DNA of 23,884 bases from DATKKK01 sp964354625 (GTDB lineage Archaea > Thermoproteota > Bathyarchaeia > Bathyarchaeales > Bathycorpusculaceae): NCBI GenBank assembly GCA_964354625.1, contig CAYHAK010000022.1, forward strand, positions 1 to 23,884, given 5' to 3'. The stretch's first letter is position 1; the number at the start of each line of letters is the position of its first letter. A model generated the notes under the pieces. The model worked only from the letters and a program-made list of their open reading frames with translations, was not told the origin of the DNA and made no database searches. Position numbers and translations under genes: made by a program. Shown here piece by piece: positions 1 to 6,543 of this stretch.

Positions 1-1
1 G

Positions 2-412
2 AGACCGAAGACTGCCACGTTGATCTTCAACTCTGGCAAGATGGTTTGCACCGGCGCAAAATCTGAGAAAGAAGCACGCAGGGCAGTCATGAAGGTTGTC
101 AAGGAGCTCAAGCAAGGCGGAATCATCATAATCAGCAAGCCTGAGCTTAAGATTCAGAACATGGTTGCTTCAGTAAACTTGGGCGGAATGATAGACTTGG
201 AGAAGGCAACATGCACGCTTGGGAAAACAATGTACGAGCCTGAGCAGTTTCCAGGTCTAATCTACAGAATGGACGAACCCAAGGTCGTCATACTGGTGTT
301 TGCCAGTGGGAAACTTGTCTGCACTGGCGCAAAGAAGGAACAAGACGTCTACGACGCGGTGCACAAACTTCACGGGATATTGGAGGAGAAAGAGCTCATT
401 TTCTACGAGTAG
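2..412 (+). CDS. tbp: TATA-box-binding protein, 3' part (gene begins before the window)
   Basis: General transcription factor that binds the TATA box and recruits TFB and RNA polymerase. The reading frame is open from base 2, so the N-terminal part of the first repeat lies outside the window. The two-fold repeat of the saddle is visible: the first repeat ends with FNSGKMVCTGAKSEKEA, and the second has the matching FASGKLVCTGAKKEQDV. The linker contains KIQNMVASVNLGG, which starts the second repeat, and EPEQFPGLIYRM, a strongly conserved stretch. The protein ends soon after the second repeat (LIFYE) without an acidic tail. A TTG at 20 is in frame but would cut the first repeat, so it is not the true start. 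The gene converges on pyrE, whose stop is 18 bases further on. Identity is very secure; only the 5' end is missing. Confidence 0.96.
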   Translation, partial: RPKTATLIFNSGKMVCTGAKSEKEARRAVMKVVKELKQGGIIIISKPELKIQNMVASVNLGGMIDLEKATCTLGKTMYEPEQFPGLIYRMDEPKVVILVFASGKLVCTGAKKEQDVYDAVHKLHGILEEKELIFYE

Positions 413-430
413 ACTGAACCAAGAATTCTC

Positions 431-1048
431 TTATCCTTTCTTAACTTGCTTCAGAATGGTCTTAAGCTGGTCCCCGTCAATAACCCCTGTTTCGCACAGG
501 TTGTTGGCTATTTCCGTGATGTCAAGAAGCGCGTGTAGTCTTATTCCGTCTTTGGCCAAGTTTGCCTTCCCGCCTTCCTGTCTGTCCAAGAGGACCACTG
601 CATCGGTCACTATTCCGCCTTCGGCGGTTATGGCCTTGGCGGCTTTCCGCAATGACAGGCCAGTTGTGATCAAATCGTCAACAAGCAGTACTCGGTCTCC
701 CGGAGCAAGAATCCCCTCTATTCTTCGTTGCCTTCCGTGCAGACGCACGCCCTTGCGGATGTAGAGAAATGGTTTCCTCAAACTGCAAGCAATCAGTGAA
801 GTGAAAGGTAGACCCGCAACCGGAATCCCAGCGGTCCTCTCAAAGCCTTTGACCCCTATCTCTTCTTTTATGAAGTCCACGTAGAAGTCAGCGATTCTTT
901 GGAAGGCGTCAGGGAAGCTTGGCACGATGCGCAAATCTATGTAATAGGGACTTATCTTCCCACTCGTAAGCTTGAAGGCCCCGAATTGGAGGGCGCCGAT
1001 TTTGTTCAGTATCTTGCAGGTTTCGAGTTCTATGGCTTTTTGTGGCAA
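431..1048 (-). CDS. pyrE: Orotate phosphoribosyltransferase
   Basis: Joins orotate and PRPP to make orotidine 5'-monophosphate in de novo pyrimidine synthesis; cytosolic. Of 205 residues, a usual length. The orotate-side motif FKLTSGKISPYYIDLR is at about 25-40. The flexible-loop region with RKGVRLHGRQRR is at about 98-109. The PRPP-binding motif RVLLVDDLITTG is at about 119-130. The start is TTG at 1048, chosen because the N-terminal helix (KAIELETCKILNKIGALQFG) is complete from there and the upstream gene's stop is only 4 bases away. It is the second gene of a two-gene unit behind the metallo-beta-lactamase-fold gene and is probably co-transcribed and translationally coupled with it. The partner OMP decarboxylase (pyrF) is not in the window. 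Confidence 0.95.
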   Translation of the reverse strand: MPQKAIELETCKILNKIGALQFGAFKLTSGKISPYYIDLRIVPSFPDAFQRIADFYVDFIKEEIGVKGFERTAGIPVAGLPFTSLIACSLRKPFLYIRKGVRLHGRQRRIEGILAPGDRVLLVDDLITTGLSLRKAAKAITAEGGIVTDAVVLLDRQEGGKANLAKDGIRLHALLDITEIANNLCETGVIDGDQLKTILKQVKKG

Positions 1049-1052
1049 GGCT

Positions 1053-1745
1053 TCAACCCTTCTTGGAGACCTGATATATCTTTCCGACCTCAGGTATAAG
1101 GCAAGCTGTTCCAGACAGTTCCTTCTTCACCAAGTCAGCAAACCTCTTCTGATCCGAAGTCGAGCCAGTGTGATATGGGACAGCCACTTTGGGTTTTGTC
1201 AGGAAGGCAATCTCTACACCCTTCTCAGGTGAAGCGCCCGGCGCAATTCCGATGGTGCAGAAAACCACGTCAAGTCTCTCTTTCTCATGTACTGTCGCCA
1301 TCTCAGGATAAGGTAGGCTGTCTGACGTGTGGAACACTTTCACACCGTCCTCACTCGTGATTATGAAGGATACAGGCGTCGCTGCAGGCGGATGGTTGCT
1401 CTTTTCGGCCTTGATCGTGACTTTGTCAAGCTTCACTTCTGAGCCTACTTGAACATCGGTCAGCTTCTCTTTGGGAATCACGTTTCGCAGCCTCCTCGCG
1501 GAGGTGGAATCAGCGATAACAGTACACTTGGTTGCCTTCTGGATATCAGAAACCAAAGCTTGATCCAGATGATCGTAATGCTCATGCGTGACCAATACAG
1601 CGTCCACGCTTTGGAAGCTCTTCGCTTTGACGTCCACTGGGTCTATGACCAGTGTTTTCGAGGGGGTCTTGATCGTTACGCCTGCGTAATGATTGAACCA
1701 TGCGAACAGAACTTCTTTCCTCCCAGGCTTCTCCTCGATCGACAT
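1053..1745 (-). CDS. Metallo-beta-lactamase-fold hydrolase (UlaG/UPF0173-like)
   Basis: Cytosolic hydrolase of the metallo-beta-lactamase superfamily, 230 residues. The metal-binding signature THEHYDHLD is at about 53-61. Further likely ligands are SNH at about 116-118, HTSD at about 139-142 and YH near 191-192. The order and length fit the single-domain 'beta-lactamase-like' proteins related to UlaG and UPF0173; the substrate cannot be read from the sequence. The ATG at 1745 is preceded on the minus strand by a TATA-like GTAAATAG centred about 24 bases upstream (1765-1773), which would give a nearly leaderless transcript. It sits directly upstream of pyrE with a 4-base gap, which says the two are co-expressed but not that they share a pathway. 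Confidence 0.85.
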   Translation of the reverse strand: MSIEEKPGRKEVLFAWFNHYAGVTIKTPSKTLVIDPVDVKAKSFQSVDAVLVTHEHYDHLDQALVSDIQKATKCTVIADSTSARRLRNVIPKEKLTDVQVGSEVKLDKVTIKAEKSNHPPAATPVSFIITSEDGVKVFHTSDSLPYPEMATVHEKERLDVVFCTIGIAPGASPEKGVEIAFLTKPKVAVPYHTGSTSDQKRFADLVKKELSGTACLIPEVGKIYQVSKKG

Positions 1746-1858
1746 AGCCGATTCCTCAAGAGAGCTATTTACTGCGCTCCAGTGTTAAAGAACTTGCGCT
1801 GGAAAACACTCAAAGAGCATTCGACGCGTTTCAACAAACCACAGGTTTTGATCAGCCT

Positions 1859-1867
1859 CGCGCGCGC
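1859..1867. repeat. Alternating CG run in the gap before the MBL gene
   Basis: CGCGCGCGC, about 115 bases upstream of the MBL-fold gene and 27 bases before the small hydrophobic ORF. One of eight such runs of 8 or 9 bases in the window. Confidence 0.7.
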
Positions 1868-1893
1868 TGGGATTCGCCATAAATGGTTATAGA

Positions 1894-1971
1894 ATGAGAA
1901 AAACAGCGAATCTCTTAGGGATAATGGCTCTGATTGCAGCAATCACTATCATAGGTCTGCATAAGCAGTAA
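1894..1971 (+). pseudogene. Signal-peptide-like 25-codon ORF, possible remnant of a secreted protein
   Basis: ATG at 1894, TAA at 1969-1971. The peptide has a basic start (MRKTAN) followed by a long hydrophobic run (LLGIMALIAAITIIGL), which is just what the start of an exported or single-pass membrane protein looks like. The frame stops five residues after the hydrophobic run. A different frame just downstream (from 1980) continues with a hydrophilic, exported-protein-like stretch that ends at a stop near 2034. This suggests a frameshifted gene, but a genuine tiny membrane peptide cannot be excluded. Family unknown. Confidence 0.3.
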
Positions 1972-2459
1972 CCTATCCAAGCAACGACACAAGCGACGTG
2001 ATCAGCGAGCATACGGGTACGCCGAAGCCGCAGTGATGGGCAGCTGGGCGATCAGCAACAGGCGCGCTAGGCCTCACTGTAATGCTCGCTACCAGGCTCA
2101 CACCCATCCACCGAGCCTTCCAGGAACCGCGATATCCCTTGGATGGAGCAACAGCGGAACGATACTTCACAACATAGCTCGAGAGAGAGACTGTGGCGCG
2201 TCCGTAGGACCACCAGAAATCAAACAGTTCGAGCAGTGGGAATGCTCTTTGCAACCTCTCTCTTTTCTATATGATTTGATCATCCAGAGTCAGATCTTTT
2301 TCAACCACATGGTTACCGCATTGCTCTTGTGCTGAACCACTAGATCGAGAGCAAGCTCAAGATTTCAATGTAAACGGTTAATACCATGATTCTATAGATT
2401 CAAGGCGCGAAGATCAGCCAAAGAGTGCTTTGGCCTCTTGATCACATGGAGAAGAGTGT

Positions 2460-3755
2460 ATGGTTGACGCGTGGTTGCCTTACGGACGGAGTGAGGTCTG
2501 CGTTAGGATACCTGCCAGGAACTACCTTGGCTCAATTGGACCCAAAGAGAAACCCGGCGTGCCTGATGCTGCAGCCGAGATCCGGCGAGCGCTCAATGAG
2601 CCAGTTGGCGCTAGAATGCTTCGCGAGATCGTGAGGCCTGAGAGCAGGGTGGCGATCGTCGTGGACGACGCAACGAGGCATTCGCCCACTGAGCTGATGA
2701 TTGTGCCTACGCTTGAGGAGCTGAACGCCGCAGGCGTAAGAGATGAGAATGTGACGGTGATTTTCGGTTGCGGATCGCACGGGGCTGTCAAGCCTGAGGA
2801 GGCCGTGAGAATTCTAGGTGAAACTGTTTTCAACCGTGTCAAGTCCGTGAGCCATGATTGCAAGGCCCAGGATTTGGCTTACGTTGGCCAAACTCAAAAG
2901 CACGGCACGAAGGTCCATTTGAACCGCGTTTTCGCCGAGGCCGATGTTCGAATTCTGCTGGGTGACATTGTCTTTCACTATTACGCGGGTTATGGCGGCG
3001 GCCGAAAAAGTGTGGTGCCTGCGGTTGCTGGCGAGGAGACAATCAAGCATAATCATGCGATGCTCTTGGACGCTAACGCGAGGACGGGGCTTCTGGAGGG
3101 GAACCCGGTTCATGAGGATATGGCTGAAGCGGCCAGACTTGCACGCGTTGATTTCATCCTGAACGTGGTGACCAACAGCAAGGGCGAGATCGTCAAGGCC
3201 TTTGCGGGCGACGTGGAGCAAGCCTTCATGGAAGGCGTCAAGCTTGTTGACAAGATGTACCGCGCAACAGTGGATCGCAAGGCAGACATCGTAGTCGTCA
3301 GTCCAGGCGGCTATCCTGCGGACGTCAACCTGTACCAGGCCTACAAGGCTGTTGACAATGCTCTCGAAGTGGTCAAGCGAGGCGGCGTGGTGTTGCTGGC
3401 TGCAGAATGCTCTGAGGGCCACGGAAACCAAGTCTTCTACGATTGGATGGTTAAGTTCGGCGACTTAAAGGCTGTTGAACGCGAGATCAAGCGTAGCTTC
3501 ATGTCGGGCGGGCACAAGGCGTATTATTTGCTGAAGGTCCTGCAGAATCATCAGCTGATCCTTGTGTCCTCAATGCCTGACCATTACGCTGCGAACGTTT
3601 TCAAGGTGAAAACCGCAAGAGCAGTCAACGACGCTTTGAACCAGGCGTTTGACATCGCGGGCAGGAATGCTCGGGTCTGGGTGATGCCTTATGGCAACTT
3701 CACTTTGCCTGAGGTCAAGGTTGTGGAAGCGCAGGTTCCCGTCGCAAGCAGTTAA
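2460..3755 (+). CDS. LarA-family (lactate racemase-like, DUF2088) protein
   Basis: Member of the nickel-pincer-cofactor racemase family, 431 residues, cytosolic. Visible family motifs are DDATRHSP at about 69-76, GSHG with the likely catalytic His107, HYYAGYGGGRKSVVP from about 173 with His173 and Lys183, and His199. These fall almost in register with the cofactor-binding and catalytic residues known from Lactobacillus LarA (His108, His174, Lys184, His200), so a working nickel-pincer racemase is plausible. LarA homologues act on different 2-hydroxy acids, so lactate is only one candidate. The ATG at 2460 follows GGAG at about 2449-2452. The cofactor-making genes larB, larC and larE are not in the window. 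The acetyltransferase gene follows after 9 bases. Confidence 0.88.
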   Translation: MVDAWLPYGRSEVCVRIPARNYLGSIGPKEKPGVPDAAAEIRRALNEPVGARMLREIVRPESRVAIVVDDATRHSPTELMIVPTLEELNAAGVRDENVTVIFGCGSHGAVKPEEAVRILGETVFNRVKSVSHDCKAQDLAYVGQTQKHGTKVHLNRVFAEADVRILLGDIVFHYYAGYGGGRKSVVPAVAGEETIKHNHAMLLDANARTGLLEGNPVHEDMAEAARLARVDFILNVVTNSKGEIVKAFAGDVEQAFMEGVKLVDKMYRATVDRKADIVVVSPGGYPADVNLYQAYKAVDNALEVVKRGGVVLLAAECSEGHGNQVFYDWMVKFGDLKAVEREIKRSFMSGGHKAYYLLKVLQNHQLILVSSMPDHYAANVFKVKTARAVNDALNQAFDIAGRNARVWVMPYGNFTLPEVKVVEAQVPVASS

Positions 3756-3764
3756 ATAGGAAAA

Positions 3765-4295
3765 GTGATTAAGCACACTGGAATCACTCATTGGCGGAGA
3801 GCGCGAGGACAGAGCTTGACGGACGAGTTCAGAGTGCGGAAATTCGCTGTTGACGACTTGGGAAGCGTCACGAAGATCAACCGCGTCTGCCTGCCTGAGA
3901 ACTACACTGACTATTTCTTCGTGGACCTGGCCAAGCGTTTTCCGGAGACGTTCATCGTGGCTGAGAATCAAGGCGAGATCGTGGGTTATCTCATGTGCCG
4001 AATCGAGGTAGGCCTTTCGAGCTTCGGCCTAGGCGGCCTAGTCAAGAAAGGCCACGTTGTGTCGATAGCCGTCCTGCCTGAGCACCGTCGCAAGGGTATA
4101 GGCGGAGCCGTAGTCAAAGAATCCATGGGAAAAATGCAGGCTGTCTACAACGCCAAACAATGCTACCTGGAAGTAAGAATAACCAACGAGTCAGCCATCA
4201 GCATGTACAAGAAACTTGGATTTGAAATTACCCGCACCATAAAAGGATACTACGCCGATGGCGAAGACGCCTACGTGATGAGCAGGAAACTGTAG
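3765..4295 (+). CDS. rimI: GNAT N-acetyltransferase, RimI/Ard1 (archaeal Nat) type
   Basis: Transfers acetyl from acetyl-CoA, most likely to protein N-termini. The first strand reads FRVRKFAVDD, followed by the family sequence INRVCLPENY. HVVSIAVLPEHRRKGIG (about 97-113) is the acetyl-CoA pyrophosphate-binding motif, and YLEVRITNESAISMYKKLGF with GYYADGEDAYVM near the end is typical of archaeal Ard1/RimI. Length is 176 residues from the GTG at 3765, which has AGG a few bases upstream. An in-frame TTG at 3816 has a better Shine-Dalgarno (GAGGA at 3806-3810) and would give 159 residues starting MTDEFRV; this may be the true start. It lies 9 bases behind the larA-like gene in a probable operon. 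Confidence 0.9.
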   Translation: MIKHTGITHWRRARGQSLTDEFRVRKFAVDDLGSVTKINRVCLPENYTDYFFVDLAKRFPETFIVAENQGEIVGYLMCRIEVGLSSFGLGGLVKKGHVVSIAVLPEHRRKGIGGAVVKESMGKMQAVYNAKQCYLEVRITNESAISMYKKLGFEITRTIKGYYADGEDAYVMSRKL

Positions 4296-4607
4296 AACCG
4301 GCATTCTGAGCTCTTTTTGTGCGGCCACATCTTCAAGTCACCAAGAGCGCGCGCTAGACCCGCGCGATCTACGCTCTTATGCCAGACAAGCACCCATGAA
4401 AGAGCCAGAGGGCGCGTGCGGGAGGGGGCAGGTTGAACCCGTCTAATCGCGGGACAAGGCCGACTAAACCTAATCGCGACGACAAGAGGAGCACGGTGAG
4501 CCGTCCTAAATGACGGTTTGCAGGCTTCAGAATCGACCTTTCCCGAGATGTTCGTGGGAAGGCACAGCTTGGCGCGCGCGGAAAAGCCGAGAATGTGAGA
4601 GTTGAGG
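4296..4607. ncRNA. Gene-free, hairpin-rich gap; possible structured RNA of unknown type
   Basis: The 312 bases between the acetyltransferase (+) and the membrane operon (-) contain no believable ORF but several inverted repeats. AGAGCG at 4344-4349 pairs with CGCTCT at 4372-4377, enclosing TAGA/TCTA. ACGG/CCGT surround TGAG at 4494-4504. CCGTC at 4501-4505 pairs with GACGG at 4512-4516. CCTTTCCC at 4537-4544 pairs with GGGAAGG at 4556-4562 with an 11-base loop. Alternating CG runs flank the gap at 4347-4354 and 4572-4580 and could pair with each other over a distance. I looked for signs of RNase P RNA (GGAAAGUC core), SRP RNA (GGAAGGGAGCAGC-type loop), 5S rRNA and tRNA and did not find them. 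Strand and existence of a transcript are not established. Confidence 0.3.
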
Positions 4608-5066
4608 TCAGTTGAGCTTGAGGAGTTTAGGTTCTGCCTTTTGGTTCATGTAGTCTATGGCTTGGAGTATGGTTCTTGCGAATCCGAGCAGGCCGAGGAG
4701 CATGGTTGCGACAACGAATAGTCTCAGGTCTATCGTTAGGTTCACGTTTTCGACGCTGAGGCCGAATATTCCACCTTTGAGGGACATGAGCATGTAAGCG
4801 ATAACAAACAGGGCTTTGGCGGCGTTGAAGAAATGTTGATAGATCGTGCCCGAGGTGAGTTCACCGAGGACCATGAGCACCATGTAAATAGCGACGAAGG
4901 TTTCGATCATCTGCTGAAGGCTGGGGATTAACTGCGAGAGCGGAGAAAGGAACGACCATGCAACGAAGTATATCACGTATGCGATGATGCCTTTTATCGT
5001 GGCTTTAATCGCCTTCCATAGAAGTCCTTTAGCATGTTTCTTCCAGCCGGCTCTCTTGTCATCCAT
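4608..5066 (-). CDS. Unknown four-helix membrane protein (third gene of membrane operon)
   Basis: I do not recognise a family. The 152-residue protein begins with a basic, soluble segment (MDDKRAGWKKHAKG) and has about four hydrophobic helices at roughly 24-42, 54-72, 82-100 and 113-136, with a short hydrophilic end containing KAEPKLLKLN. The basic N-terminus suggests it faces the cytoplasm, and an even helix number puts the C-terminus there too. Its ATG at 5066 overlaps the end of the preceding gene by 8 bases, so translation is probably coupled and the two products probably work together. No catalytic motif is visible; a structural or assembly role in a membrane complex is only a guess. Confidence 0.75.
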   Translation of the reverse strand: MDDKRAGWKKHAKGLLWKAIKATIKGIIAYVIYFVAWSFLSPLSQLIPSLQQMIETFVAIYMVLMVLGELTSGTIYQHFFNAAKALFVIAYMLMSLKGGIFGLSVENVNLTIDLRLFVVATMLLGLLGFARTILQAIDYMNQKAEPKLLKLN

Positions 5067-5838
5067 AAGGAATCACCCAAGGCCCATAGCTGAACAACGG
5101 AGAGAAAAAGTAAGCCTCAAAACGACCGCTGGACGTAACACCACTCATCAGAACGTAAAACTCGACAGCGCCATCGTAACGCGCATGCTGTGTTGCCACG
5201 AAGGCAGTCTCGCCGTAGCCTGTGTGTCTGTTCATGTTGTTGTGCATTTGCAGCTGGATGCTGCCTGTCAGGTCGAAGAAGGCGTGATTCTCGAAGCTGA
5301 TTGGAACGGTGGCTCTGAAATGTGTCGTGTTATGGGCTGAGTACTGTGGTTCGCCTATTGCGAAGTTGTAAAGAGGTGCGCCCCACGCCACGGTGAAGTT
5401 CGCTTCTGCCTGAACTGGAATTATCTCAGCGAGTCTCAGGCCCACTGCCTCGTGAATCCTGATCTCGCCATCGTTGAAAACGTAATTCTCTTCCCTCTGC
5501 AGCAAGTCGTCAACATCAAAAGTGAGATTGTGAAAGGCTCTGACCTCTTCATCCCTCCTTATCACCGGAATGAATGTAGAGCCGCGTGTGATCTCGAGGC
5601 CGTCTCTGTCCGCAATCCTTGACGTCACGTTGAAATTGCCTATGTTGTAGAAGCCCCTGTTGATTATGGTTATTGGTAAAGAGAAAAACAGTTGATTGTC
5701 GGCGTTCATGCCTGTTTGTGGATCGCCGAAATTGAACTGGATGTCTTTTGCGGAGTAGGCTGCTGAAACGGAAAAGGCGATTAGGAAGATCCAGAAGAAT
5801 GTCGTGGCTATGCCTATCATTCGAATAGGTATTCTCAT
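5059..5838 (-). CDS. Secreted or membrane-anchored protein with two LEA14-like repeats
   Basis: 259 residues. Residues 5-30 form a signal anchor or signal peptide (MIGIATTFFWIFLIAFSVSA); the rest is predicted outside the membrane. Two stretches resemble each other: about 32-75 (IQFNFGDPQ...FFSLPITIINRGFYNIGNFNV) and about 155-197 (LYNFAIGEPQ...FRATVPISFENHAFFDLTGSIQL). The pattern of alternating strands with a 'N-hydrophobic' turn resembles LEA14/WHy-like or immunoglobulin-like beta sandwiches, so I read it as a tandem duplication. Several N-x-T/S sites (NFT, NTT, NVT, NLT) would allow N-glycosylation, as expected for archaeal surface proteins. It starts 34 bases after the first gene of the operon and overlaps the third by 8 bases. 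Function unknown. Confidence 0.78.
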   Translation of the reverse strand: MRIPIRMIGIATTFFWIFLIAFSVSAAYSAKDIQFNFGDPQTGMNADNQLFFSLPITIINRGFYNIGNFNVTSRIADRDGLEITRGSTFIPVIRRDEEVRAFHNLTFDVDDLLQREENYVFNDGEIRIHEAVGLRLAEIIPVQAEANFTVAWGAPLYNFAIGEPQYSAHNTTHFRATVPISFENHAFFDLTGSIQLQMHNNMNRHTGYGETAFVATQHARYDGAVEFYVLMSGVTSSGRFEAYFFSPLFSYGPWVIPYG

Positions 5839-5872
5839 GGCCTAATCCTCTTCCGTCGGTTTCTGGTCGCTT

Positions 5873-6418
5873 CTACTGAGGAGAAGATGGTGGAGGGCTG
5901 GTTTGCTGTTGCTCTTTCTGCTGTGGCTGCTGGGGCGGTGTTGTCTGCGAGACCGTTTCTGGAGGAATTACTACGAACTGCGGCTCAGTAGGCTTGACTT
6001 CCTCCTTCGGCTTTTCCTCTTTAGGCTTCTCTGCCTTCGGTTTCTCAGTCATTTTTTCGGTTTTCGGTTTCTGAGGTTGAGGCAGCGGCTGTGGCTGCGG
6101 TCTAGGCTCGACTACTGGTTGTGGTGGCGCAACACCGTTCAGTGTGGCTGGTGCGTGCGCGATAATGGTTACGCCTCGTATGGTTACGAGCGAGCCTATC
6201 CAGCCCATGACTCCCAGGTACATTATGCGGATGCACGTTGAAATCAGTGGAGCCAAGGCTTCGCCGAATGTTCGGACCAAGTCTTCTGAAGCAATTATCG
6301 CGAGGCCTGCTGTCAGAAATCCGTAAGCGCTGATGAATGTGAATATGAGCAGCGTTATGCCTATCATTAGAACGGTTATTCCGGAAAGGGCGATTTTGTC
6401 TCTGTAGTTTTTGAACAT
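5873..6418 (-). CDS. Unknown two-helix membrane protein with Pro/Lys/Glu/Gln-rich tail
   Basis: First gene of the three-gene membrane operon, 181 residues. Two hydrophobic segments are at about 12-42 and 57-86. The last 90 residues are of very low complexity: PQPQPLPQPQ, then a charged run of KPK/EKPKEE repeats at about 116-142, then PQQPQQ and SPPP. If the basic N-terminus (MFKNYRDK) is inside, the tail is also cytoplasmic. Such extended charged tails usually act as flexible tethers or binding arms. A short conserved-looking island, EPQFVVIPPE, sits inside the tail at about 145-154 and may be a binding motif. The ATG at 6418 follows AAGGA closely. The leader carries a TATA-like box and a perfect inverted repeat (6429-6448). 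No family recognised. Confidence 0.75.
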   Translation of the reverse strand: MFKNYRDKIALSGITVLMIGITLLIFTFISAYGFLTAGLAIIASEDLVRTFGEALAPLISTCIRIMYLGVMGWIGSLVTIRGVTIIAHAPATLNGVAPPQPVVEPRPQPQPLPQPQKPKTEKMTEKPKAEKPKEEKPKEEVKPTEPQFVVIPPETVSQTTPPQQPQQKEQQQTSPPPSSPQ

Positions 6419-6428
6419 GTCCTTTTCA

Positions 6429-6448
6429 CTGCCTATTCTGTTAGGCAG
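6429..6448 (-). promoter_or_regulatory. Perfect inverted repeat in the leader of the membrane operon (operator or hairpin)
   Basis: CTGCCTA at 6429-6435 and TAGGCAG at 6442-6448 are exact reverse complements separated by 6 bases. The repeat lies between a TATA-like element (about 6451-6463, reading GATTTAATATGAT on the minus strand) and the ATG at 6418, that is, at or just after the expected transcription start. That is the usual place for an archaeal repressor operator; an RNA hairpin in the 5' leader is the alternative. Confidence 0.4.
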
Positions 6449-6543
6449 ATATCATATTAAATCTTCCGACACACTAAACCGTATCTGGACTAGCTATCGA
6501 GAACATGAAATGAGAAAGCTGAGCAGAAAAATGGTGGGAGAAA

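Larger units (their letters stand above)
1746..2459. other. 714-base gap without a confident gene
   Basis: This gap separates two divergent units (MBL-pyrE leftwards, larA-like rightwards). It holds a 25-codon hydrophobic ORF at 1894-1971, a run of alternating CG at 1859-1867 and several unconvincing ORFs on both strands. Frame +3 from 1980 reads SNDTSDVISEHTGTPKPQ, then a stop, then a further open stretch to a stop near 2163 with protein-like composition. This could be the remains of a secreted or membrane protein broken by frameshifts, but I cannot name a family. No tRNA-like or snoRNA-like pattern was recognised. The last 100 bases should carry the promoter of the larA-like gene (AT-rich around 2370-2400). 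Confidence 0.5.

Noticed and set aside
2033..2335. 100-codon plus-strand ORF in the long gap
   Set aside because: Composition is not protein-like for this genome, no motif is visible, and the start has no supporting signal.
4434..4462. GGTTGAACCC-like stretch resembling a tRNA T arm
   Set aside because: The arms do not make a proper 5-base stem on either strand, and no matching anticodon or acceptor arms could be placed around it.
5903..6241. Leu/Arg-rich plus-strand ORF
   Set aside because: It is the reverse reading of the Pro/Lys/Glu-rich tail of the membrane protein, which explains its odd composition.
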